A DNA stretch of 64,000 nucleotides. Source: Candidatus Dormiibacterota bacterium (GTDB lineage Bacteria > Chloroflexota > Dormibacteria > Dormibacterales > Dormibacteraceae). Numbering within the stretch: the stretch's first letter is position 1; every line of letters starts with the position of its first letter. The DNA lies in assembly GCA_003139695.1 (NCBI GenBank), contig PLJM01000020.1, positions 20,043 through 84,042 of the forward strand, given 5' to 3'. The translations under genes and the position numbers were made by a program. Below the pieces are notes generated by a model. It was not told the DNA's origin, ran no database searches, and worked only from the letters and a program-made list of their open reading frames with translations. Positions 50,296-59,084 of the stretch are shown one piece after another.

Positions 50296-51345
50296 TCACG
50301 CCGCCTCTCGTGGCGCCGCTGTCGATGCCCGCTCGCGTAGCTCGACTGGCAGAATCACCGGCGGCGGGCCGAGCGAACCTTTGACGCCGCCGCGTGCGTC
50401 TCCCACCTCGGCCAAACCAAGCAGCTCGCCGAGGCGGCGTACGGCCCAGCGACCCATTTCCGCGGTTGGCTGCGCGATAGTCGTGAGTGGCGGATCGACC
50501 CATGCGCTGAGCGCAATGTCGTCATATCCGACGATGCTTATATCAGCTGGGACTTGTCTTCCTAGCGAGCGAAGCGTACGCACCGCGCCAATTGCGGTCA
50601 GATCGTTGTAGCAGACGATGCCGGTGATATCGGGCATCCGTTTAAGCAGCTCATGAACAGCGCGCTCGCCGCCGGCGACCTGCCCGTCGCCTTCGACCAC
50701 GACGAGCGAATCGGGATCCTGGCCCGCGCGTTCGAGGGCCTCGCGGATGCCATCCCGGCGTTCACCCGCAGCTGCGTTCCGTGCCGGCGCGGACAGGTGT
50801 CCGATCCGACGGTGGCCGAGCGACAGAAGATGTTCCGTTGCCAGCCGACCGCCCTGGCGGTTGTCGCCGAGGATCGCCGGCAACCGCATGTCCGGCGCCG
50901 CCCAATTCACGAGTACAACCGGCACGGACCGTTGGCGGGCGAGCCATGCGCCCTGGCGCTCCTGCAGCCCACTCGAGGCGATGATGATCCCGTCGACCCT
51001 CCGATCGACGAGCAGGTCCAAATAGTTCTCTTCGCGGCCCGGATCGTCGGCGCCGTTGCACAGCATGACGGCAAGGTTCCGCTCGAGCGCCGCGTCCTCT
51101 ACCGCCCGGACGATCTCAGGGAAGTAGGGGTTCTGGATGTCGGTCACGAGCAGGCCGAGAGTGCGCGTTGTCCGGAGCTTGAGCGACCGGGCAACCGCCG
51201 ACGGCCGGTAGCCGAGCGTTTCTATCGCGGCGAGGACCCGGGCTCGGGTCTGCGGCTTGGCGGGGTCTGCGCCCGAGATGACTCGGCTCACTGTTGCCGT
51301 CGAAACCCCTGCTTGCTTGGCGACGTCGCGGATTGTCGGCTCCAC
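50296..51345 (-). CDS. LacI family transcriptional regulator
   Basis: 349 residues. The helix-turn-helix TIRDVAKQAGVSTATVSRVISG at residues 3-24 and a hinge helix VARSLKLRTTRTLGLLV are standard. The ligand domain has TDIQNPYFPEIVRAVEDAA, DNRQGGRLATEHLLSLGHRRIGHL and ISIVGYDDIALSAWVDPPLTTI. GTG 51345 shares one base with the stop of the metallohydrolase gene. It sits within the sugar operon and probably binds the palindrome at 56978-56989 between the divergent transcription units. Confidence 0.93.
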   Translation of the reverse strand: MEPTIRDVAKQAGVSTATVSRVISGADPAKPQTRARVLAAIETLGYRPSAVARSLKLRTTRTLGLLVTDIQNPYFPEIVRAVEDAALERNLAVMLCNGADDPGREENYLDLLVDRRVDGIIIASSGLQERQGAWLARQRSVPVVLVNWAAPDMRLPAILGDNRQGGRLATEHLLSLGHRRIGHLSAPARNAAAGERRDGIREALERAGQDPDSLVVVEGDGQVAGGERAVHELLKRMPDITGIVCYNDLTAIGAVRTLRSLGRQVPADISIVGYDDIALSAWVDPPLTTIAQPTAEMGRWAVRRLGELLGLAEVGDARGGVKGSLGPPPVILPVELRERASTAAPREAA

Positions 51346-52730
51346 TAGGATTCCGACCTGGGGTTCGAAAACCACATCGCGCTGGTGAGCGCCTGGAGCT
51401 CGCCATTAGCGGCCACCAGCTGCGCCCGGACATAGGTCGACGCGTGCCGCACGGCTACGGTCGTGGACCAGTCCGCCGATTCGACGGCCGCCGCACCGAT
51501 GGCGCCCTTGTCGCCCAAAACGATGAGTGTGCTCCCGTCTCCGCCCTGCACTGAGACCTCGACTCCGTTTCCTTTCCGTTCGAGGTAGAGCTGGGGTCCG
51601 GCCGGTCCCGCGGATACGAATGTCCGACCTGCCCGCATTGCATCGATGATCGTTGCAGCGTCCGCACCTGGCCCCGCCTCGACCCACGTCGTCGGCATCC
51701 CGAGCGCCTGCGTGTGACGTGGGTCAGGATCGTGGTATCGAAGGATGTGCGTATCGCTGCCGCCGACCGCGACGAGTCGCTGCCCGAGGCGGAGCCGCGC
51801 CTCCCAAAAGTCGAGCGAGATGGAGTTGAGTCGGGCCCACGGCCCGTTCCAGACCTCGATCGCGTGCATGGACCGGATCGTGCCGTATTCCCACGCCGGT
51901 CCGAACGGCTTTGGGTGGTTGACGCTGACGAACGCGCCTGCTTCGGCGGCCTCCGCCATTGCCTGCTCGACGGCCGGCGCCTCCGGCGTTCGGAACTCCC
52001 ACCAGCGGTCGGTTCCCCACGCATTCCAGTGCCCGCCGTAAGTTGTGACCTCGACGCCTGGGATCACAATCGGGCGGCCGTTGCCGCCGGCTCCGTATTC
52101 GGCGAGGTGGGCGACAGTGTTGTGATCGGTGACGCCAAGGAAATCGAGGCCCGCTTCAGCGCCCGCATACAACATCTCGCTTGGCCACGAATCTCCGTCC
52201 GAGTAGCGCGTATGACAGTGCAGGTCGCCTCGCAGCCAGCCGGCACGCGCCTCGGGCAGCGACCGCGATCGCGAGTCTCCCACACGAACCAGGTCGCGCT
52301 CCAATCGTGAAATCCCGGGATCGAACCGGATCTCAACCGACCAATCGCAGCCGCGCGGGCCGACCTTGTACGGCCCTAGCAAGACGTTCCATGTCCCCTG
52401 GAGAATCGGTCCTGCTGTATACGGTGGCGTCGACCATTCATCGCCGATGACGAACTCGAGCTGGTCGCTGCCACTCCAGCCGCGGAACCCGACGCTCCCT
52501 GTCTCGGTGCCGCGCGGGTCGAACAGGCCGATGTCGAGCGTGTTGCCGCCGCTGAGGAACTGATCGGCGTCGATCCGGTCTGTATACGAGTAGCGGACAT
52601 GCATCTGGCGATGGCCCGGCTCGACCAGAAACGGGACGAGCGAGTATCGCTCCTTGTCCGCGTCGGTGAAGCGTCCCTTTAAGACGACGTCCGGTGGGGA
52701 GTCGAGCGCCGAACCGCGGACTGGCCTCAA
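51345..52730 (-). CDS. PHP-domain metallohydrolase (CehA/McbA family)
   Basis: 461 residues. From about residue 165: DLHCHTRYSDGDSWPSEML, FLGVTDHNTVAHL, VIPGVEVTT, FVSVNHPKPFG and VAVGGSDTH, the five metal-binding motifs of the polymerase-histidinol-phosphatase family with a CehA-type layout. The first 160 residues form a beta-rich domain (VRYSYTDRIDADQFLSGGNTLDIGLFD). It probably hydrolyses a phosphoester or an amide/ester of the imported compound. TTG start overlaps the ATPase stop (TTGA), so the operon is coupled; function within sugar use is unknown. Confidence 0.82.
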   Translation of the reverse strand: MRPVRGSALDSPPDVVLKGRFTDADKERYSLVPFLVEPGHRQMHVRYSYTDRIDADQFLSGGNTLDIGLFDPRGTETGSVGFRGWSGSDQLEFVIGDEWSTPPYTAGPILQGTWNVLLGPYKVGPRGCDWSVEIRFDPGISRLERDLVRVGDSRSRSLPEARAGWLRGDLHCHTRYSDGDSWPSEMLYAGAEAGLDFLGVTDHNTVAHLAEYGAGGNGRPIVIPGVEVTTYGGHWNAWGTDRWWEFRTPEAPAVEQAMAEAAEAGAFVSVNHPKPFGPAWEYGTIRSMHAIEVWNGPWARLNSISLDFWEARLRLGQRLVAVGGSDTHILRYHDPDPRHTQALGMPTTWVEAGPGADAATIIDAMRAGRTFVSAGPAGPQLYLERKGNGVEVSVQGGDGSTLIVLGDKGAIGAAAVESADWSTTVAVRHASTYVRAQLVAANGELQALTSAMWFSNPRSES

Positions 52731-53791
52731 TTGAGCGCGTCGCCGCTGGAGTTGTCGAAGACACGGACCGCCGCCGGATCGACTCGAAGACCCACCTTTC
52801 TTCCAGGCTCGGGGCGGACGTCGGGCGCAGCCCGCACCTTGATCGCCTCGCCGTTGACCCGAACGTCGATGATCACTTCGCTGCCGAATGGCTCGACGGC
52901 GACGACCTCGGCTGGTTGGCCGCCGGCCACGATCTGGACGCCTTCGGGCCTCAGCCCGACCGTCAGCTCTGTACCGGCACTGTCGATCGCACTACCTCGC
53001 TTTGGAGCCGGCAGCCTCCAGCCGCCGGCAACGACGAGGTCGCCTCCATCCCGAGTCGCCTTCAGCAAGTTCATCGGCGGCGAACCGATGAACTCGGCGA
53101 CGAACACGTTCGCCGGGTGATCGTAGACCTCGTCCGGCGTCCCGATTTGCTGGAGCTCACCGGCGTTGAGAACGGCGATCCGGTTGGCGAGGCTCATTGC
53201 CTCGGCCTGGTCGTGGGTGACGAACACCATCGTAGTACCGAGCTCGCGCTGGAGCGTCTTCAACTCCGTCCTGGTGTGGACGCGCAGCTTGGCATCGAGG
53301 TTCGAAAGCGGCTCGTCCATCAAGAACACGCGGGGCTCGCGGACGATCGCCCGCGCCAACGCGACCCGTTGCTGCTCTCCGCCTGACAGCTGCCCCGGCC
53401 GCCGCGGCAGCAGGCGGCCGATTCCGAGCATGTCCGCGACGCGGGCCACCTTTCGATCCTGCTCCGCGCGCGAGAGCCCGCGCACCTTGAGCGGGTAGCG
53501 GATGTTCTCCTGAGCCGAGAGATGTGGATAGAGCGCGTAGCTCTGGAAGACCAGCGCGACGTCCCGGTCCTTCGGCTCCAGGCCAACGACACTCTTGCCG
53601 CCGATCCGGATGTCGCCGCGATCCGGCTCCTCGAGGCCTGCGACCATCCGAAGGGCTGTCGTCTTGCCGCAACCGGACGGGCCAAGGATGACGAGCAGCT
53701 CCCGATCGGTGATGTCGAGCGAGAGGCCCCGAACCGCGGCGGCGCTTTCCGCTTGGGCAGCGAATAGCTTCCAGACATTGTCGAATTGCAC
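52727..53791 (-). CDS. Sugar ABC transporter ATP-binding protein (MalK/UgpC type)
   Basis: 354 residues. Walker A GPSGCGKTT, Q-loop VFQSYALYPHL, signature LSGGEQQRVALARAIV, Walker B VFLMDEPLSNLDAKLR and switch FVTHDQAEAMSLANRIAVL, then a C-terminal TOBE/OB regulatory domain (FIGSPPMNLL, TVGLRPEGVQIV). Such long ATPases energise carbohydrate uptake. Start is GTG 53791. It follows the two permeases and is 11 bases from the MalG-type stop. Confidence 0.92.
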   Translation of the reverse strand: MQFDNVWKLFAAQAESAAAVRGLSLDITDRELLVILGPSGCGKTTALRMVAGLEEPDRGDIRIGGKSVVGLEPKDRDVALVFQSYALYPHLSAQENIRYPLKVRGLSRAEQDRKVARVADMLGIGRLLPRRPGQLSGGEQQRVALARAIVREPRVFLMDEPLSNLDAKLRVHTRTELKTLQRELGTTMVFVTHDQAEAMSLANRIAVLNAGELQQIGTPDEVYDHPANVFVAEFIGSPPMNLLKATRDGGDLVVAGGWRLPAPKRGSAIDSAGTELTVGLRPEGVQIVAGGQPAEVVAVEPFGSEVIIDVRVNGEAIKVRAAPDVRPEPGRKVGLRVDPAAVRVFDNSSGDALN

Positions 53792-53802
53792 TCCTGCGAT
53801 CG

Positions 53803-54714
53803 CTACAGACCTCTGGTGCTGTTCATCAGGCCGCGAACCATGAACCGGCGCGCTCCGAAGAAGACGACCATGACCGGAAGTATGTAGAGGACGGCCATCG
53901 CGGCGATCACCCCGTACTGGACCTCCGTATAGCCGCCCTGTGTCCGCATCGCCTGGTAGAACGCGAGCGGCACCGTCGTGAGGTCCTGCGTGTCAATGAG
54001 GATGATGACCAACAGGACTTCTGCCCAGGCGCTGAGGAACGATAGCCCGGCGGCAATCCCCAGGCCTGGTCCGGCAAGCGGCAGGACGATCTCGAACAGG
54101 GCGCGCAACCTCGTCCGGCCGTCCAGCCATGCAGCCTCCTCGAGGTGGCGAGGAATCGAATCGAAGAAGCCCTTCATGAGCCATACGAGAAACGGCAGCT
54201 CAATAGCCGCAGAGATGAGGACCAAACCCAGGTAGCTGTTCCTCAGTCCCAGCTGTCTGGCCAGACCATAGATCGGGACCATCGTTGCGGATATTGGCAT
54301 CGTCTGGAGGAGCAGGACGCCATATGTGATCCAGTCCTTACGACGGAAGTCGAGCCGCGAAAGCGAGTAGCCGGCGAGAGCGACTGCGAATACCACGAGG
54401 ATCATCGTCGCGATCGCGACGAACAAGCTGTTGAAGAGAACCCGTCCGAAATCGTAGTCGGTGAAGAGGTGGGCGAAGTTCATCAAGGTGGGCGCGACCG
54501 GCCACTGGATGTAGGCGGTGGCCTTGGCGTCGAACGCCGCGCTGAGGAGCCAGAGGAACGGCACGAGGAAAAAAGCGCAGACGATGAGGAATACGAAATG
54601 GACGGCCAGCCACTCGAGCCAGCCGGCGCGCTTTTCTGGACGTCGCACGAGCGGCGCCTCGCCGGCTGCCGCCGTGGCGGGGCCTGCGACCGGAGTGCCC
54701 GTCTTTGCTTTCAC
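53803..54714 (-). CDS. Sugar ABC transporter permease (MalG type)
   Basis: 303 residues, six predicted membrane segments. The EAA loop is EEAAWLDGRTRLRALFEIVLPLAGPGL; family segments LLLQTMPISATMVPIYGLARQLGLRNSYLGLVLISAAIELPFLVWLMKGFFDSIPRHL precede it. MalG-type carbohydrate permeases have this C-terminal half layout. The GTG start overlaps the MalF-type stop by 4 bases (GTGA). N-terminal 30 residues are Ala/Pro-rich and cytoplasmic. Confidence 0.9.
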   Translation of the reverse strand: MKAKTGTPVAGPATAAAGEAPLVRRPEKRAGWLEWLAVHFVFLIVCAFFLVPFLWLLSAAFDAKATAYIQWPVAPTLMNFAHLFTDYDFGRVLFNSLFVAIATMILVVFAVALAGYSLSRLDFRRKDWITYGVLLLQTMPISATMVPIYGLARQLGLRNSYLGLVLISAAIELPFLVWLMKGFFDSIPRHLEEAAWLDGRTRLRALFEIVLPLAGPGLGIAAGLSFLSAWAEVLLVIILIDTQDLTTVPLAFYQAMRTQGGYTEVQYGVIAAMAVLYILPVMVVFFGARRFMVRGLMNSTRGL

Positions 54715-55610
54715 GCCCGCGCCCTCGACCAGCGAAGGAACACGATCGCGAACGCAAGGTTGAGAGAGAGCATCACGACCGCGATCGTCGACCCGTAGCC
54801 GATCGCATATGCCTCGAACGCCTGGTGGAAGGCATAAAGGGCGATCACCTCCGTTTGCAGCGCCGGCCCGCCGTTGGTCAGTGCCTGGATGAGAATGAAT
54901 GTCCCAAAGGTCGCCATCGTCACCGACAGAAGCGTCAGGGCGGCGATCGGCCGGAGCATGGGCAACGTGTGGTCCCAGAAGCGGCGGAACGCACTGGCTC
55001 CGTCGACGCGTGCGGCCTCATAGATATCGGAGGGGATTGTCTGCAGAGCGCCCAGGAAAATGAGCATCACGAACGCCGTCCCGCGCCAGGTATTGACAAT
55101 GATCACTGAGAGCATCGGCGCCTGGCCAAACCAATCGACAGGACCGAGGCCAAGATGGCCGAGGGCGACGTTCAGCGAGCCGCTGTAGAAGTCGAACATT
55201 GCAACCCACAGAAAGCCGGCGATGATCGTCGGGTTGACCCAGGCCAGCAGTACCGCGAAATAGACGAAACTCCTTGCGCGGAAGCGTCGCCGCTCGGCGT
55301 GATCGAGGAGCAGCGCGAGCGCCAGGCCCAGCACGAACTGGCCAATGACCGCGGAGCCGATGACGAACACGACCGAATTGAGGATGACCTGGGCGAAGTC
55401 AGGGTCGTGGAACAGGCGCACGTAGTTGTCGAACCCAACGAAACGCGGGTTCGCGGCGTCGATGCCGACGAGAGCGCTGTTCGTGAAGCTCGAGAAAAGA
55501 GCCCAGAGCGCCGGGCCCACAAAGAACAGGGCGAGCAGAAGCGCGGCAGGGCTGAGCCCTGCCACGTACAACCGGTTGCGCCGGAACGAGCTCCGGCGGC
55601 CGGCGATCAC
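54711..55610 (-). CDS. Sugar ABC transporter permease (MalF type)
   Basis: 299 residues. RLYVAGLSPAALLLALFFVGPALWALFSSFTNSAL is the first membrane segment. The EAA loop is YEAARVDGASAFRRFWDHTLPMLRPI, and FLGALQTIPSDI precedes it. It pairs with the MalG-type permease to form the channel. The GTG start at 55610 shares one base with the stop of the binding-protein gene; longer upstream frames lie inside that gene and are not accepted. Confidence 0.9.
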   Translation of the reverse strand: MIAGRRSSFRRNRLYVAGLSPAALLLALFFVGPALWALFSSFTNSALVGIDAANPRFVGFDNYVRLFHDPDFAQVILNSVVFVIGSAVIGQFVLGLALALLLDHAERRRFRARSFVYFAVLLAWVNPTIIAGFLWVAMFDFYSGSLNVALGHLGLGPVDWFGQAPMLSVIIVNTWRGTAFVMLIFLGALQTIPSDIYEAARVDGASAFRRFWDHTLPMLRPIAALTLLSVTMATFGTFILIQALTNGGPALQTEVIALYAFHQAFEAYAIGYGSTIAVVMLSLNLAFAIVFLRWSRARA

Positions 55611-56965
55611 TACTGCGTGGTGACTTTGTCGGCCCCGACCTGCTGCTTCAAATCGTCGGTGTACCTCTGGGAGGCTGCATCGGCACCCAGCGCGCCGGAG
55701 GCGACCCGCGCGGTCGCCGTCTGGATCGCCAGGATGACCTTCTGGTAGTCCGCGGTCGGCGCTGTGAAGCGAGCGCTCTTCAGCGCAGCGGTCGAATCGA
55801 CGAGGTACTTGCTCGACGCGAACGCGGGCACATTTGCCGCGTCGGCGCGGGCGACCGGGTGAGGGTCCTCCGCGTTCAGCGAGCCGACGATCTGCGCCGA
55901 GTTCATCGCCTTGATGAACTCCCAGGCAGCCGGCTTGTTCTTGCTCTTGGCAGCGATGTACCAGCATGTTCCCGGGCCACCGACAGTGAACGACGGGCCA
56001 CCGGTCTCGGTGGGATGAAGGACATAGCCGACGTTCTGCTCGGTGCCGGCCTTGTTTGCGGAGTCCCAGCCGCCATAGACCCAGCCGCCCTCGAAGAGGA
56101 GCGCCAGCTGGCCGTTACCCAGCTTCTGGCGCATCGCCACCCATGGCTGCGTGGCGGTGATGATCGTCTTGGGGCTGAGGCCGGACCCATACGCCTTGGC
56201 GTAGTAGGCCATGACCTTCCTGGTGGCCGGGCTGTCGCCGATCCACTTGCCGCTTGAGTCCTGGAGCTCACCACCGTACGCCCAGAGGAGCGGCACGAAG
56301 GCGTGATCCGCGGTCCCGCTGGAGCCGGCCGGGCCGGCATAGAGCGCGTAGGGCAGGATGTTCGGTGTGGCCGCCTTCACGGCTGCGGCGGCATCCAGAA
56401 TGCCCTGAACGTTGGCGGGCGTCCAATCGGCCGGAAGTCCGGCCTTCTGTAGGTCGTCCTTGCGGTAGTAAAGCCAGCGCATGTCGAGGCCGTACGGGAT
56501 CGCGTAGACCTTGCCCTGGTATGTCACGCCGCTCTTAACAGCGTCCGGATACTGCGACCAGTCTGACCAGGCACCGATGTATGAATCGAGCGGCTCGATG
56601 TACCCGGCATCGGCCAGGGCGCCGATGCTGGTGCCGGCGACGTGGAAAACATCAGGAACGTCGCCGCTGGACAGGCGGAGAAGCAGCTTCGTGTAGAAGC
56701 TGTCGTCGTCGATCTTCTGGAGATCGATGTTGACGTTGACTCCGGAGAACTGCTGGTGAACTGCCGCGGCGGCTTGCTGGACGTACTTCGGCTTGAAACC
56801 CGCCTGATCGGGATAGGTGACGTTGACTGTGCCGGAGATCGCACCACCGGACGATGGCGAGCCCCCCGAGGCTGGACCGCACGCCGCGACGAGTGCGGCC
56901 GCGGCCGAGAGCTGCAGAAATCGCCGACGGGAGAGAGTCTGGTTCAGAAGCTGCAGCTCGTTCAT
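55610..56965 (-). CDS. Extracellular sugar-binding lipoprotein with Tat-like signal
   Basis: 451 residues. The N-terminus SRRRFLQLSAAAALVAACG has an R-R-x-F-L-Q twin-arginine motif followed by a lipobox (VAAC), so a folded lipoprotein exported by Tat is likely. The mature part has the cluster-B solute-binding pattern (VNVTYPDQAGFKPKYVQ, NINIDLQKIDDDSFYTKLLLRLSSGDVPDVFHV, YGLDMRWLYYRKDDLQKAGLPADWTP, ALLFEGGWVYGG). It captures the carbohydrate for the MalFG-type permease. Start at ATG 56965. First gene of the minus-strand operon; the LacI-type operator lies 13 bases upstream. Confidence 0.9.
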   Translation of the reverse strand: MNELQLLNQTLSRRRFLQLSAAAALVAACGPASGGSPSSGGAISGTVNVTYPDQAGFKPKYVQQAAAAVHQQFSGVNVNIDLQKIDDDSFYTKLLLRLSSGDVPDVFHVAGTSIGALADAGYIEPLDSYIGAWSDWSQYPDAVKSGVTYQGKVYAIPYGLDMRWLYYRKDDLQKAGLPADWTPANVQGILDAAAAVKAATPNILPYALYAGPAGSSGTADHAFVPLLWAYGGELQDSSGKWIGDSPATRKVMAYYAKAYGSGLSPKTIITATQPWVAMRQKLGNGQLALLFEGGWVYGGWDSANKAGTEQNVGYVLHPTETGGPSFTVGGPGTCWYIAAKSKNKPAAWEFIKAMNSAQIVGSLNAEDPHPVARADAANVPAFASSKYLVDSTAALKSARFTAPTADYQKVILAIQTATARVASGALGADAASQRYTDDLKQQVGADKVTTQ

Positions 56966-56977
56966 GCTCACCACCCT

Positions 56978-56989
56978 GTAATCGATTAC
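56978..56989. promoter_or_regulatory. LacI-type operator between divergent sugar operons
   Basis: GTAATCGATTAC, a perfect 12-base palindrome with the central CG and flanking AT typical of LacI-family operators (context TGTAATCGATTACG). It lies 13 bases before the binding-protein ATG and about 93 bases before the dehydrogenase TTG. It is the best target for the LacI protein at 50296-51345 and would control both directions. Confidence 0.7.
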
Positions 56990-57081
56990 GGTATGTGACG
57001 GCGTAGTATTGCACGCCCGCGGCGAGCGGGTCAACTAAGGGGCAATTAACAGTTAGAGCAGACTGGGGAGAAGACGCTCGC

Positions 57082-58077
57082 TTGCACATCGGATTGGTCG
57101 GAACGGGAAGGATCGGTGCCTTTCATGCCCAAGCCTTGAGCCAAAGCCCACTCTCCGATCGGTTGACAGTGGCCGACGCCGACCCACGTCGCGCGGCTGA
57201 GGTGGCCAGGGCGGTGGACGCCCGGTGCGTCGAGAGCCCCGAGGCACTCTTCGAGGCTGGAATCGATGCCGTCGTCATCGCCGCAACCACCTCTGCGCAT
57301 GCCGCGTTGCTCCACATGGCCGCGGATCGGCACATTCCCGCGTTCTGCGAGAAGCCAATAGCTTTGGACGTCGCAACTACCGACGCAGTGATTGACCATG
57401 TCGAGCGGGCCGGCATCCTGGTCCAGATCGGCTTTCAGCGCCGCTTCGACGCCGGCTATCGTGCCGCGAGGGAAGCAGTGCAGTCGGGCGCGTTGGGAGA
57501 CGTGCATATCGTCCGGCTTGCGACCCATGACCCCACGCCGCCTTCCGAGGAATACCTGGCCGCCTCTGGCGGCATCTGGCGTGACCTCGCCATCCACGAC
57601 TTCGACATCGCGCCGTGGGTGGTCGGCCGGCCGGTGGTCGAGGTGTACTCGGACGGCCAGGCCAACGCCGGCCTGTTCGCAAAGCACGAAGATGTCGACG
57701 CGGCATGTGCAGTCATGCGCTTCGAGGGTGGGGTCCTCGGCATCGTCAGCGCCACACGTAACGATCCTCGCGGCTACGACGTACGCATGGAAGTCTTTGG
57801 GCTTCGCGATAGCATCGCGGTTGGATGGAATGCTCGCACTCCGCTGCGGTCGATCGAACCCGGAGTCGCCGCTCCCCACGAGCCGGGCTACCGCGATTTC
57901 ATGGATCGCTTCGAGCCAGCCTACCGAGCTGAACTCCAGGGCTTCCTGGCGGCGGTGCGCGATGGGGGCGAAAGCGCATGCACCGTCTTCGAGGCGCGTC
58001 GCGCGTTGGTGGTTGCTCTTGCGGCCGACCGCTCAAGGCGCGAGCACCGGCCTGTGCGCATTGAGGAGTTCCGATGA
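57082..58077 (+). CDS. Gfo/Idh/MocA oxidoreductase (inositol 2-dehydrogenase-like)
   Basis: 331 residues. NAD fold HIGLVGTGRIGAFHAQAL, catalytic Lys in the motif PAFCEKPIALD, and GGIWRDLAIHDFDIAPWVVG containing the D-x-x-x-H-D-x-D pattern of myo-inositol dehydrogenases. It oxidises a cyclic polyol or sugar. The start seems to be TTG 57082, with a loosely placed GGGGAGAAGA upstream. Its stop overlaps the IolE-like gene by 4 bases (ATGA). Opposite in direction to the import operon. Confidence 0.88.
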   Translation: MHIGLVGTGRIGAFHAQALSQSPLSDRLTVADADPRRAAEVARAVDARCVESPEALFEAGIDAVVIAATTSAHAALLHMAADRHIPAFCEKPIALDVATTDAVIDHVERAGILVQIGFQRRFDAGYRAAREAVQSGALGDVHIVRLATHDPTPPSEEYLAASGGIWRDLAIHDFDIAPWVVGRPVVEVYSDGQANAGLFAKHEDVDAACAVMRFEGGVLGIVSATRNDPRGYDVRMEVFGLRDSIAVGWNARTPLRSIEPGVAAPHEPGYRDFMDRFEPAYRAELQGFLAAVRDGGESACTVFEARRALVVALAADRSRREHRPVRIEEFR

Positions 58078-58976
58078 AGGTGGCCGGCGCTCCGATTTCG
58101 TGGGGAGTGAGCGAGCTGCTCGGATGGGGCCACCGCATGGCGCCTGCGCGTGTCTTGCGAGAAATGCGCGAATTGGGTCTGCACGCAACCGAGCTGGGGC
58201 CACCCGGCTACCTGCCCGAGGAGCCGGGCGCGTTGCGCGAGCTGCTTGACGGCGTGGGTGTTAGCCTTGTCGCCGGCTTCCTCGCCGCCGTCTTGCACGA
58301 TCCCCACCTGCGGGCTTCAGCCCTTGGCAACGTCGAGCGAGTGGCGACTGCATTGGCTGAGTCGGGCGCTGAGCAGCTCATCCTGGCGGCCGCGTTGCCT
58401 GGTGATAGCTACGATCGTCGCGGAAGGCTGCATAAGGAGGGCTGGGTCGCTCTGGCCGCGACCCTGGCTGCCGCGGAAGATCTCGCGGCGGCGCATGGCA
58501 TCGGATTGGCCTTTCATCCTCACGCCGGGACCGCGGTCGAACGTGAAGAGGAGGTGACCATGCTCCTGGAGATGACGAACGTAGCCCTTTGCCTGGATAC
58601 CGGCCACCTTTTCCTTGGCGGCGCCGATCCCGCCCAAGTGGCGCGTGACGCCGGCGCTCGCGTGCGCCACGTACATATGAAGGACGTGGATGCAGAGCTG
58701 GCGGCGCGCGTCCGCTCTGGGGAGCTTGCCTATGCAGCGGCCGTGCGATCCGGCCTATACCGGCCGCTGGGCCAGGGCGACTTGGACCTGAAGGCTGTCG
58801 TTGGCTGGCTGCAGGACGCCGGTTACCAGGGCTGGTACGTGCTCGAGCAGGATGTGGCGCTTGCTGCGGAGCCCGAGCCAGCAGGCGGGCCCATTGCTGC
58901 GGCGCGGCAGAGTCTCGAGTTCTTCCGCGCACTGTCAGGGGCCAAGCAACCAACCAACGCATTCACGGAGGACTGA
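58074..58976 (+). CDS. Sugar isomerase/epimerase TIM barrel protein (IolE-like)
   Basis: 300 residues of the xylose-isomerase-like TIM-barrel family (AP endonuclease 2 fold). It begins VAGAPISWGVSELLGWG, the usual start of IolE/inosose dehydratase proteins. Metal-binding residues are expected in LAFHPHAGTAVE, CLDTGHLFLGG, VRHVHMKDVD and YVLEQDVAL (His, Asp, His and Glu). Possibly dehydrates the keto-inositol or epimerises a 3-keto sugar from the preceding dehydrogenase. Overlapping start ATGA with the dehydrogenase. Confidence 0.87.
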   Translation: MKVAGAPISWGVSELLGWGHRMAPARVLREMRELGLHATELGPPGYLPEEPGALRELLDGVGVSLVAGFLAAVLHDPHLRASALGNVERVATALAESGAEQLILAAALPGDSYDRRGRLHKEGWVALAATLAAAEDLAAAHGIGLAFHPHAGTAVEREEEVTMLLEMTNVALCLDTGHLFLGGADPAQVARDAGARVRHVHMKDVDAELAARVRSGELAYAAAVRSGLYRPLGQGDLDLKAVVGWLQDAGYQGWYVLEQDVALAAEPEPAGGPIAAARQSLEFFRALSGAKQPTNAFTED

Positions 58977-59084
58977 AGCAATGAGGCGATCAGCTCGTCA
59001 CCGAGGTGCGCGGGCCTCGTCGTCCTCGACTGCGCCCTTCGCGTCCGCCTCACCATGGTCAGAGGCCCAAGTGAAGTTCCGCCG

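Noticed and set aside
58977..59084. Short plus-strand ORF before the SIS gene
   Set aside because: 35 codons, Ser/Arg/Ala-rich, overlaps the SIS start, no motif.
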